Below, piece by piece: positions 16,801 through 22,636 of a DNA stretch of 26,394 nucleotides. The stretch is taken from the NCBI GenBank assembly GCA_038326995.1, contig JBBQKP010000023.1, positions 1 through 26,394 on the forward strand, written 5' to 3'. Numbering within the stretch: the first letter of the stretch is position 1; the number at the start of each line of letters is the position of its first letter. The stretch comes from JBBQKP01 sp038326995 (GTDB lineage: Bacteria; Planctomycetota; Phycisphaerae; Tepidisphaerales; Tepidisphaeraceae). A program made the position numbers and the translations under genes. Below the pieces are notes generated by a model, which worked only from the letters and a program-made list of their open reading frames with translations, did no database searches and was not told where the DNA came from.

Positions 16801-17220
16801 GTTGCCCGGCTGTGGATTTGCTGGCTGGGGATTCACGGCCAGCGGATTCACGGCCAGCGGATTGCCCGCAGGCGCGGCGACCTCCTTCATCAGTTCGTGC
16901 GTCTGTCCGCCGCTTTGCAGGGTGAGCTTCGTACCCGCCATCGCTGCGCTGAAGTCGAACTGTGCGTCGGCGGTCTTGAATTGACCCACGAGCGTCCCGT
17001 TCTGGTCCCGTGCCCGCACCGGGAACGCGGTTCCGCCCAGGGTGAGCGTGCCGACGTACGCATCAGCGTTACCCGCGCCATTCCCGCCGCCGTCGTCGGG
17101 CTTAAGGCTGAGCGTGATCGCCGCATTCTTGTACGTGCCCGTAAAATCCGCCGCCAGCGCCACCGCCGTCGTCATCAAACACAAGGCGAGGGTGACGAAA
17201 TTGAGTCGAGTGAGTTTCAT
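13810..17220 (-). CDS. secreted C11 (clostripain-type) cysteine peptidase, multidomain
   Basis: 1136 residues. A signal peptide (about 1-24, cut after ALA-AD) is followed by a small beta domain with FTGTYKNAAITLSL (25-112), then a proline-rich linker built of NPLAV/NPQPA units. The peptidase domain (about 172-560) shows DWLILVYLDGDNNLE, MWNHGGGW with His283, and LVAFDMCLMAQME with Cys335, the catalytic dyad of peptidase family C11, which cuts after basic residues in characterised members. A beta-rich middle region, a second FTGTY-like region near HIVGTWEWF (about 820-930), a GPQP/NPQP linker and a C-terminal domain of about 150 residues (SLNVPQSFQQNPQ to the end) follow; the last resembles DUF1795-type domains. 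It sits 18 bases after a secreted partner and likely shares its operon. Activation by self-cleavage is typical of C11 enzymes but cannot be seen here. Confidence 0.92.
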   Translation of the reverse strand: MKLTRLNFVTLALCLMTTAVALAADFTGTYKNAAITLSLKPDDGGGNGAGNADAYVGTLTLGGTAFPVRARDQNGTLVGQFKTADAQFDFSAAMAGTKLTLQSGGQTHELMKEVAAPAGNPLAVNPLAVNPQPANPQPGNNPTTPAVPATPVDFSKAYAAMRALPAKENPSRDWLILVYLDGDNNLENQGVFNMEQMERGLPDNVDVLVLFDRCKGFDETNGNWTDAKLFRVRKGGKPDQIDSEVLLELGELNMGDPETLASFVEGAVKAYPAKQRALFMWNHGGGWAQMANDDDAPGAPDGRDLLDMSEFRAALQKALAGAEIKKLDLVAFDMCLMAQMEVAAQVRDLADVMIASQAIVPGKGMPYDRVLQLFGKGTLGARRIASDLVGEFDKFHKDDNQQIATMSAVDLNAFDDASAKLNAVIDKLIPTMQTNWAAVSRSLFYAEQYADSREDFRRGAASLQSVDLLDTLKRMRLQIQPFPAESEYRDFVQAMDKLVYANANSERRRMSNGLAVYAPVIKEAYDANYAKLDFASTSRWPKLMEALYPEQEKHNAPSKFGSFAIVDSQNKPANALAPLSGMGTKFTLEGNNIVWVRHLIGVKDAQFNGTRVIIKSFVMDSEFLKKLMEGQEKYGSDVDLMMPTFKDGVNELKQPQYGLAFLASNGQETLPVMVDNSDIADLTTFTVPVLVQHATLGEQPMRGVIISNGVTLEAQTLIVLVPQGEGRVVQQKFEPPADTKITPIFEVYKDDGTKELAAMQSMTWGQGVRFIMDFQPAGDAQDLFVAETMSGTASVARYDYRVEIDQQYATAKTSWQGYQPEHIVGTWEWFALGEQQIPMNTTLTLAATDSPTVFRAVMDAPDDKDPNKRNRINGIFFLELGQSGSQPFYRLVLPKPNEQPEVLLGAMWWVPEGNKARIVNKALAIDINMVWVRKEPFEQVANNDGPQPGPQPGPQPFNPGPQPNPQPNPGPQPFNPGPQPGPQPMQGNVRDARGLISLNVPQSFQQNPQLVQQMKQFFPGYDYTAVDQNLTASVEIIRFDNINDPRMVMQQLDLFIQNVGGQLQIQDQRQNVINGAQVMSSQGMIMTQQGGYGVGINLVQTRGGIVAVNFSLQNQMMGQQALPVLQQIIGSLQVAR
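14263..14390 (-). repeat. GPQP/NPQP proline-rich linker repeat in C11 peptidase
   Basis: About 40 codons encode alternating GPQP, NPQP and FNPGPQP units between the middle region and the C-terminal domain. The sequence is a flexible linker with mixed 6-, 12- and longer-period repetition. Confidence 0.8.
16801..16860 (-). repeat. four 15-bp tandem units in C11 peptidase linker
   Basis: Units start at 16801, 16816, 16831 and 16846; the last two are identical (ATTCACGGCCAGCGG). They encode NPLAV, NPLAV, NPQPA and NPQPG at about residues 120-139, between the N-terminal beta domain and the peptidase. Confidence 0.9.
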
Positions 17221-17238
17221 GATATTTTCCGGTGCTTG

Positions 17239-18441
17239 TTAGTTCGAACCTTGAAAGCTGAACTCTGTGGTCGTGTTCATGCCCGCATCCTGCGACTTGC
17301 CGTGCATCAGTCCGCCGGTCGCGAGGTCGTAGGTGCTGCTACCGGTCATGCCGGGCAGGTCGTCGGTGAAGACGATAAATCGCCGATTGTCGTTACCCGG
17401 GTTGTCATTGCCCGGGTTGCTGTTGCCCTGATAGATACTGCTGACGCGAGTTGTACCCGAAAGCGTCTGATCCTGATCGATGATTTGCCCTTGTTTAAAC
17501 TGAGCCAGAAACGCCGGGCTCAGCCACGGCCCGCCGATGTGCGTCGCGCTGGCAAAAAGCTCGAACGACCCGGCCTGCGCCCCAACACCGGTCTCGGCGA
17601 AATCGACCTTGTACGAAACGCAGTTTCCTACTGCGCCTTTCAGATTGAAGTTCACCGTGATCGGATTCGACATCGCCATGCCGCCCGGGATCGACAATGT
17701 CTTCGTGCCAGAATAGCTCAAGCGCTGCGTTTTGAGTGCCCAGTCGGGCGGCGGACTGGCTTGGGTCATGAACGGCCTTTGCCGACGGTCCATAAGCTGC
17801 GAGACGGAAATGCCCTGCATCTGCCCACGAACCATTTTCGAAACCAGAATCTGCACGACCGCCCCGCTCGCCTGATCAATCGAAACGCTCGTTCGCGTCA
17901 TGTCGGCCTTCTGCACGAACATTATCGTCTGATAGACGGTGTTACCGATCTGCACTTGCCCGGATCCGGTCTCCACATTCAGCGCTCTGGCATCCTGAAC
18001 CGCCTTGCCCAGGCCCGTCGGGTTGAGCCAGAAATCGTTTCCACCCGCCTCCACCCTGCTGAACGCCACCGGCCCGCCGGTCAATGTGCCCCCGCCTCCG
18101 ATGAACAGCATCTTCACCGCCAGGAATGCCTTGTTTTGCCCCGCGTCGATGTCCATGACATCAATCACGCTGTACGAAGAGCCCGCGCCTTTGCCGTTAT
18201 TCTCCGGGTCGGCGGTCGAGATTTTGTACACCAATCGCGTGCCGGGCTTGCACCACTCGGGCGCGGGCATCGGTGCCATTTGCACGGGCAGATTCCCCGC
18301 AACGTCCTGCGCCTCGGCCGACGTGGTCGACACCGCCGTGGAGATCATCGTCGCTGCAATAAGGACAAGAGATACTCCAGACGCCGCCGATGCGATCGAC
18401 GCCGAGATTCGCCGAATGTTTTGACGCATGGCCATGCTCAT
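17239..18441 (-). CDS. exported protein of unknown function, upstream partner of C11 peptidase
   Basis: 400 residues. A basic N-terminus and a hydrophobic stretch (about 20-40, ending near SAEAQ) indicate export. I recognise no domain. The mature part is rich in short beta-like stretches (WCKPGTRLVYKISTAD, KAFLAVKMLFIGGG, NCVSYKVDFAETG) and holds a basic-residue-rich segment (MDRRQRPFMT) near the middle. A five-residue repeat (NPGND) lies near the C-terminus. The start has three closely spaced ATG codons (18441, 18435, 18429); the first is given, without a clear ribosome-binding site. Only 18 bases separate it from the C11 peptidase, so they are probably co-transcribed and may act together outside the cell; it could be a substrate or an inhibitor, but nothing in the sequence decides this. 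Confidence 0.75.
   Translation of the reverse strand: MSMAMRQNIRRISASIASAASGVSLVLIAATMISTAVSTTSAEAQDVAGNLPVQMAPMPAPEWCKPGTRLVYKISTADPENNGKGAGSSYSVIDVMDIDAGQNKAFLAVKMLFIGGGGTLTGGPVAFSRVEAGGNDFWLNPTGLGKAVQDARALNVETGSGQVQIGNTVYQTIMFVQKADMTRTSVSIDQASGAVVQILVSKMVRGQMQGISVSQLMDRRQRPFMTQASPPPDWALKTQRLSYSGTKTLSIPGGMAMSNPITVNFNLKGAVGNCVSYKVDFAETGVGAQAGSFELFASATHIGGPWLSPAFLAQFKQGQIIDQDQTLSGTTRVSSIYQGNSNPGNDNPGNDNRRFIVFTDDLPGMTGSSTYDLATGGLMHGKSQDAGMNTTTEFSFQGSN
17386..17430 (-). repeat. three 15-bp units in C11 partner gene
   Basis: Units start at 17386, 17401 and 17416 and encode GNSNPGNDNPGNDN-like sequence near the C-terminus. The first two differ by two bases; the third is more diverged. Confidence 0.75.
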
Positions 18442-18536
18442 ACCCTACCATGCGAGAAGCAGCGTCCGTGCGTGACGCGAATTCCTGAAACAGGCTCGTT
18501 GCCTCGTTCATTTTCGAAAACATCAGTCGCCTTGGG

Positions 18537-18712
18537 CGCGAATGGTCCGCAGAATACTGTGGACCTTTGAGCCCGCGTTCAATCCCGCGTAGCCGCCAGC
18601 TTGCTATCGCTTAATGTGCAAGTCGAGCTCGATAAAGCGCCAGCAAGCTGGCGGCTACACCAGGGAACGCAATGCTTTTTCAACGCGAATGGTCCGCAGA
18701 ATACTGTGGACC
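18537..18712. repeat. long hairpin flanked by 29-bp direct repeats
   Basis: Identical 29-base direct repeats lie at 18537-18565 and 18684-18712; each contains an imperfect small hairpin (GTCCGCAG, AATA, CTGTGGAC). Between them, 18589-18605 and 18642-18658 are perfect 17-base inverted repeats, with a second inner stem (CGCTT/AAGCG). The arrangement resembles a miniature mobile or REP-like element. No transposase is present. Confidence 0.85.
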
Positions 18713-18731
18713 CTACGAGGTGTATGAGTGC

Positions 18732-18852
18732 TCCTCGTTTCGCCGCGGGCGCGAGCCTGCGGAAGCTCGCGAAGTCGGAGCGCGATGTTGCGAAAACAAT
18801 CGCGCGAGCGTTGTTGCAAGCGTCCGCGGACAAGTCCGCGGCGAAACGAGGA
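18732..18852. repeat. structured element with 17-bp inverted ends
   Basis: TCCTCGTTTCGCCGCGG at 18732-18748 is the exact reverse complement of 18836-18852. The interior has further pairing (CGCGAGC with GCTCGCG; CGCGAT with ATCGCG) and a direct repeat of GTCCGCGG. It could be a miniature element, a REP-like palindrome or a structured RNA. It lies 19 bases after the first element. Confidence 0.8.
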
Positions 18853-19040
18853 AGAGCATGCGCTTCAAATTTGCGCGCCCGGATCGATGCGCTAATGAGC
18901 GAATGGGACATGTGGCAGCGACATACGTCCGCAGCGCGCGGCAGACAGAAAATACGAACTCGAATGTGCGCATTTCGCGTCGGCCGGGATGACCGTTGAC
19001 AGCGTAACGTGAGTGGCGATAAAGAGATGGGCCGACGGAT

Positions 19041-19114
19041 GTGGGAAACGAAGTCGTGAAAATGTGTGGAAATCGGGTGCGAAACAGGGGTGAATAGGTG
19101 TGAATGGGTGCTAA
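19041..19114. repeat. seven GTG-AA motifs at near-helical spacing
   Basis: GTG followed by AA within two bases occurs seven times. The AA pairs are at about 19046, 19059, 19070, 19082, 19093, 19103 and 19113, spaced 10 to 13 bases. This resembles a degenerate protein-binding array on one DNA face; similarity is low, so chance is possible. Confidence 0.35.
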
Positions 19115-19267
19115 TCGGCGCAAAAGCGAGGCGTAAGCGGTTTGGCGGCGGTTTCTCACGTGTGCATGTCGAGGTGTTCGCCACTTCGAAGAATCAGCAA
19201 CGCAGTCCAAATTCGGCAGGGGAGGGCTAATTTTTGTGTCAGTCGAACAATCTTTCGAGAACTTGCG

Positions 19268-19296
19268 TTGACCCCTCGACGTCGCGTGGATAACAT
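19268..19296 (+). promoter_or_regulatory. sigma70-like promoter of exported protein gene
   Basis: TTGACC (19268-19273) and TAACAT (19291-19296) are 17 bases apart. They would give a leader of about 65 bases before the ATG at 19369, where GGAG at 19356-19359 provides a good ribosome-binding site. Confidence 0.5.
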
Positions 19297-19368
19297 AAAA
19301 CTGGGTGATTTCCGCCCAATACCACTTTTTCAATTTTTCAATCCCCTTTCCTTACGGAGTTAATCGAC

Positions 19369-21183
19369 ATGCGACCCTTCCTTTCCAAGACCGCTACCGC
19401 AGCCCTGGCGCTGGCCACCTCGTTGACGTGTGCCGCGACATTTTCATTCGCAGAACCTGCAGTGGTGGGTGGCAGCGTTTCGTCCGTTCTACCGGCCGAT
19501 TCGCTGATCGTGTTGAAGGTGAGCAACCTCAAGCAGACCAGTGCCAAGCTCGCGAAATTCACCTCGCAGCTGGGCATCAACATGTTCGTGCCTCAGCTCG
19601 CTGATCCGCTGGCCGCTCTGAAATCTCGCCTCAATATTAAGGGCGGCATCAACGACGACGGCGAACTCGCGTTCATCTTTCGCAAGCCCGCAGAAGGCGT
19701 AGAGCCTGATAAATCTGTCCTCATCCTCGTGCCCGTGAGCGACTACGCAGCCTTCATCGGCGGCCTGGAAAACGCCACGACCGAAGGCGCGGTCACCTCA
19801 TTCGACGGCCCGGGCGGCGACCCGTCTTTCGTCGCCAACTGGGACGGCTTTGCCGCCATCGCGCCGACCGAATCCGTCATCGCAGCCAAGCCCGTTGACA
19901 TTCTCAAGCTCGACGGCAAAGCCGCTGCCGAAATGAAGTCCGCCGACGCCGTCTTCTATTCCAACCTCGTTGACATCGGCACGCTGCTCGAACCCGAGCT
20001 CGCTAAAGGCAAGACCGAAGGCAAGGCCAAGTTCCTTCAGGAAGTCAAAGACGCTCCCAACTACAAGCCCGAACTCGACCCGCTTCTCGAAACCGCATTC
20101 GACCAGGGCTTTGGCGCCGTCGAGGCCTTCCTTCGTGACGGCAAGGCCTCCACGATCAGCCTGAACTTCGTCGAGCAGGGCGTCAAGACCTCGCTCATCA
20201 CCGAGTTCAAGCCCGGCAGCTACCTGCAGACCGCCTTCGCGGGCATTAAGAACACCACCGCGCCGCTCACCGCGGGCCTGCCCGTGGCGAACTTCATCAC
20301 GTACGGTGGCGCAGTCAACACGTCAGCGGCGACGCAGAAAATCGTCGATGATTTCATCGACCCGATCATCGAAAAGGTGCCCGATAACGACGACTATGCG
20401 TTCGTGCGCAATGCCAAGACCCTGTTCAATGACTACAACGCCGCCGCCAAGCGATTCGCGTTCGCGATGCCCACGCCCGTCGGCCAGGTCGGAACAGACG
20501 CGCTGATTCAGATCGTCGGTTTCGTTCAAGGTGAGCCCGTCGCTCTTAAGAAGGCCACCGCAGAACTGACCGAGCTGCAGGGCGATTTCCAGGCGATGAT
20601 GGCGCAGGAATCGATAAAGTATAAGTCCGTGACCAATCCCGCCGCCAAGACCATCGCGGGCGTGGAGTTCGACGAATACGTGATGACCGTTGAAGGCGAA
20701 GAGAATGACCCGTTCGCCGCTCAGACCAAGCAGGCGTTCCAGATGATGTACGGCTCTGACAGCGTGAAGCAATACACGGGCCTGTCGGGCGACAAAGTAT
20801 TGACGTTCATGGGCGTGAGCGACGACCAGGCCGCCGCGCTGGTCGAAGCCGCCAAGGGTGAGTCGGGCGCACTGTCAGCCCAGGCGCACGTGAAGACCAC
20901 AGCGTCGAACCTGCCGTCTGCCCGGTTCGTCGAGTATTACATCGCGCTGGACCAGATCGTCGCCGCGGGCGGAAACGCAGCGGGTCAGTTCGGCATGCCG
21001 ATCCAGATCCCCGCACTACCGGGCGACCTCGAGCCCATCGGCATCAGCATTTCGGCCGACAACGGCACGCTCGAAGTGCATCAGTTCGTCTCGACTCGTC
21101 TGCTCCAGACCCTCATCTCCACCGGGATGCAGGTCATGGGCCAGATGCAGGGCGGCGGCGGTGGCGGACCGGGTGGACTGTAA
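19369..21183 (+). CDS. exported protein of unknown function
   Basis: 604 residues. A clear signal peptide (MRPFLSKTATAALALATSLTCAATFSFA, cleavage after residue 28) shows export. The mature protein begins with VLPADSLIVLKVSNLKQTSAKLAKF, a pattern seen in Planctomycetota exported proteins that I cannot assign to a named family; three related stretches of this kind recur (near residues 40-60, 310-340 and 490-520), suggesting repeated alpha/beta domains. There is no catalytic motif. The C-terminus ends in a glycine-rich GGGGGGPGG tail. The start is well supported by GGAG nine bases upstream and by the promoter at 19268. It is followed by a hairpin terminator and probably forms a single-gene unit. 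Confidence 0.85.
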   Translation: MRPFLSKTATAALALATSLTCAATFSFAEPAVVGGSVSSVLPADSLIVLKVSNLKQTSAKLAKFTSQLGINMFVPQLADPLAALKSRLNIKGGINDDGELAFIFRKPAEGVEPDKSVLILVPVSDYAAFIGGLENATTEGAVTSFDGPGGDPSFVANWDGFAAIAPTESVIAAKPVDILKLDGKAAAEMKSADAVFYSNLVDIGTLLEPELAKGKTEGKAKFLQEVKDAPNYKPELDPLLETAFDQGFGAVEAFLRDGKASTISLNFVEQGVKTSLITEFKPGSYLQTAFAGIKNTTAPLTAGLPVANFITYGGAVNTSAATQKIVDDFIDPIIEKVPDNDDYAFVRNAKTLFNDYNAAAKRFAFAMPTPVGQVGTDALIQIVGFVQGEPVALKKATAELTELQGDFQAMMAQESIKYKSVTNPAAKTIAGVEFDEYVMTVEGEENDPFAAQTKQAFQMMYGSDSVKQYTGLSGDKVLTFMGVSDDQAAALVEAAKGESGALSAQAHVKTTASNLPSARFVEYYIALDQIVAAGGNAAGQFGMPIQIPALPGDLEPIGISISADNGTLEVHQFVSTRLLQTLISTGMQVMGQMQGGGGGGPGGL

Positions 21184-21232
21184 TCGGTGGGCTGTAAGCG
21201 ATAAGTACCGCTTCAATCTCTCATAACAAACA

Positions 21233-21265
21233 CAAGCCCCGTCCGATTCGTTCGGACGGGGCTTG
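21233..21265 (+). terminator. strong hairpin terminator after exported protein gene
   Basis: CAAGCCCCGTCCGA and TCGGACGGGGCTTG form a perfect 14-bp stem with a 5-base loop (TTCGT), 50 bases after the stop codon. There is no T-tract after it, so it may act as an intrinsic terminator of the U-less type or as an mRNA-stabilising structure. Confidence 0.7.
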
Positions 21266-21344
21266 CGTTCTGAGGGGAATTCGAATTCCCCCTTCGCTCC
21301 CGCACTACGACCCGCTCGCCAGTTCCAAAATACCATCCATCACT

Positions 21345-22529
21345 TTGAACCCTTCTCCCCCACACACCCTTCCGCCCCACGGCCACGATCCGGTCCTGAT
21401 GAACCAGACGCTCGAAGGGCTCGGCCTGCTCAATTCCACAAACCCGCAAGCGTCGAGCGAGCAGGCGTCGGGTGAGCAGGCGTCGGGTGAGCAGGCGTCG
21501 GGTGAGCGATCGTTGGGTGAGCGATCGTTGGGTGAGCGATCGTTTGCTGAGCAATCAAACCCGCGTGTGTTTGTCGATTGCACGACCGGTCGAGGCGGGC
21601 ACGCGCTAGCGATCGTGCAGCGACTTTTTCCGGGCGATCGGCTGATTTGCCTCGATGCGGATCCGAAGAATCTGACGTTCGCGAAGGAGCGGATCGCCGC
21701 CGCTTCAGTCGGGTGCGCCGTCGATTTCGTGCATACCAACTTCACGCAATTGCCGATGGTATTGGGCAAACTGGGGATTGAGTGGGTCGACGGAATTCTC
21801 GCGGACTTGGGGCTATCGACGAATCAACTTTTGTCGAGCGAGACGGGATTGTCGTTCAATGCGGGCGGGCCGTTGGATATGCGGATCGACCCGCGAACGA
21901 AGCTGACGGCCGGTGAGATCGTCAACACCTGGCCCGAGAAGGAAATCGCGGATTTGGTGTTCAATCTTGCGGACGAAAGATATAGCCGAAGAATCGCCAG
22001 AAAAATTATTGAGTCAAGACGTATTGCGCCGATCTTAGACTCACGGAGGCTTGCCGAAGTGATTCGGTCGGCCGTTCCGGGAGTGAAGAAAAGTCGCTCG
22101 GGAAAGGGTCAGTCGGGCAAAAGCCAAACGGGCAAAAGCCAAACGGGCAAGGGCCAAAGACCCGGACGTTCGACGGAGTCGATCGATCCCGCAACACGGA
22201 CGTTTCTCGCACTACGCATGAAAGTGAACCGGGAGTCGGAGAACCTCCGGGACTTGTTGACTCAGGCCCCTGATTGCCTCCGGCCCGGCGGGAGACTCGC
22301 GGTCATCAGCTTCCAAAGCACCGAAGACCGCATCGTCAAACACACTTTTATCGAGCTCGCGAAAGACTTGTCCTCACAGGGCGAAGGTTACGGATTCGGT
22401 CACGGAGTCGCCGCTCCCGTGTTCCGCATCATCACCAAGAAGCCCGTCGGGCCGACCGACGACGAAGTCCTGGCCAATCCCAGGTCACGCTCCGCCAAAC
22501 TCCGCGTGGCCGAGCGACTCGCGACGTGA
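21345..22529 (+). CDS. rsmH: 16S rRNA (cytosine1402-N4)-methyltransferase RsmH
   Basis: 394 residues against about 310 in most bacteria. The enzyme uses S-adenosylmethionine to methylate C1402 in the ribosomal P site. Conserved parts are GHDPVLMNQTLEGL (N-terminal helix), VFVDCTTGRGGHA (motif I), GILADLGLSTNQL, GGPLDMRID, DPATRTFLALRMKVNRESENL and GGRLAVISFQSTEDRIVK. The usual ISFHSLEDR is here ISFQSTEDR. The extra length comes mostly from two five-residue repeat inserts, at about residues 36-70 and 252-271. The start is TTG 21345, since the first in-frame ATG (21399) would remove the conserved DPVL segment; no ribosome-binding site is obvious. It begins a cluster with a LysM protein and an FtsL-like protein, recalling the rsmH-ftsL order of dcw clusters. 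Confidence 0.95.
   Translation: MNPSPPHTLPPHGHDPVLMNQTLEGLGLLNSTNPQASSEQASGEQASGEQASGERSLGERSLGERSFAEQSNPRVFVDCTTGRGGHALAIVQRLFPGDRLICLDADPKNLTFAKERIAAASVGCAVDFVHTNFTQLPMVLGKLGIEWVDGILADLGLSTNQLLSSETGLSFNAGGPLDMRIDPRTKLTAGEIVNTWPEKEIADLVFNLADERYSRRIARKIIESRRIAPILDSRRLAEVIRSAVPGVKKSRSGKGQSGKSQTGKSQTGKGQRPGRSTESIDPATRTFLALRMKVNRESENLRDLLTQAPDCLRPGGRLAVISFQSTEDRIVKHTFIELAKDLSSQGEGYGFGHGVAAPVFRIITKKPVGPTDDEVLANPRSRSAKLRVAERLAT
21450..21554 (+). repeat. seven 15-bp tandem units inside rsmH (first insert)
   Basis: Units start at 21450, 21465, 21480, 21495, 21510, 21525 and 21540, without gaps. They encode ASSEQ, ASGEQ, ASGEQ, ASGER, SLGER, SLGER and SFAEQ. Two pairs are identical. The insert lies between the N-terminal helix and the SAM-binding motif I. 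Confidence 0.95.
22098..22157 (+). repeat. four 15-bp tandem units inside rsmH (second insert)
   Basis: Units start at 22098, 22113, 22128 and 22143 and encode SGKGQ, SGKSQ, TGKSQ and TGKGQ. The lysine-rich insert lies just before the DPATRTF motif. It differs in sequence from the first insert, so it arose separately. Confidence 0.93.
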
Positions 22530-22548
22530 CACGGCAGAACGGTGCCCC

Positions 22549-22596
22549 TGATCGATGCCGCTATCGAACACCCGATCGAACACTTGATCGATGCCT
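22549..22596 (+). repeat. four 12-bp tandem units between rsmH and LysM genes
   Basis: TGATCGATGCCG, CTATCGAACACC, CGATCGAACACT and TGATCGATGCCT follow without gaps. The array is in untranslated DNA 41 bases before the LysM start. Outer units and inner units form two pairs. Confidence 0.75.
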
Positions 22597-22636
22597 CTCG
22601 ATTTGACAACTCAGAATGTACTCCAGGAGACGACCG

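Larger units (their letters stand above)
18442..19267. other. repeat-rich gene-free region
   Basis: About 830 bases with no supported gene. It holds a hairpin flanked by 29-bp direct repeats (18537-18712), a second element with 17-bp inverted ends (18732-18852) and a helically spaced motif array (19041-19114). ORFs here on both strands are arginine- and cysteine-rich readings through the hairpins and are not credible proteins. Confidence 0.6.

Noticed and set aside
14755..18570. Plus-strand ORF of 1271 codons opposite the C11 peptidase and its partner
   Set aside because: It is rich in Arg, Leu, His and Gln with no signal peptide or domain, as expected for the reverse reading of GC-rich codons. 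The minus-strand genes have clear signal peptides and catalytic motifs.
18537..18852. CRISPR array
   Set aside because: Only two copies of the 29-bp repeat occur, 147 bp apart, and the space between is a hairpin, not a series of unique spacers.
18601..18999. Plus-strand ORF of 132 codons in the gene-free region
   Set aside because: It runs through both hairpin elements, has no ribosome-binding site, and its sequence is explained by the repeats.
19061..19071. DnaA box or origin of replication
   Set aside because: One TGTGGAAAT resembles a DnaA box, but there is no cluster of true boxes, no AT-rich unwinding region and no dnaA or dnaN nearby.
18579..19333. Two overlapping minus-strand ORFs of about 200 codons
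   Set aside because: They read through the same repeats and are rich in Arg, Ser, Cys and His; no start signal or domain was seen.
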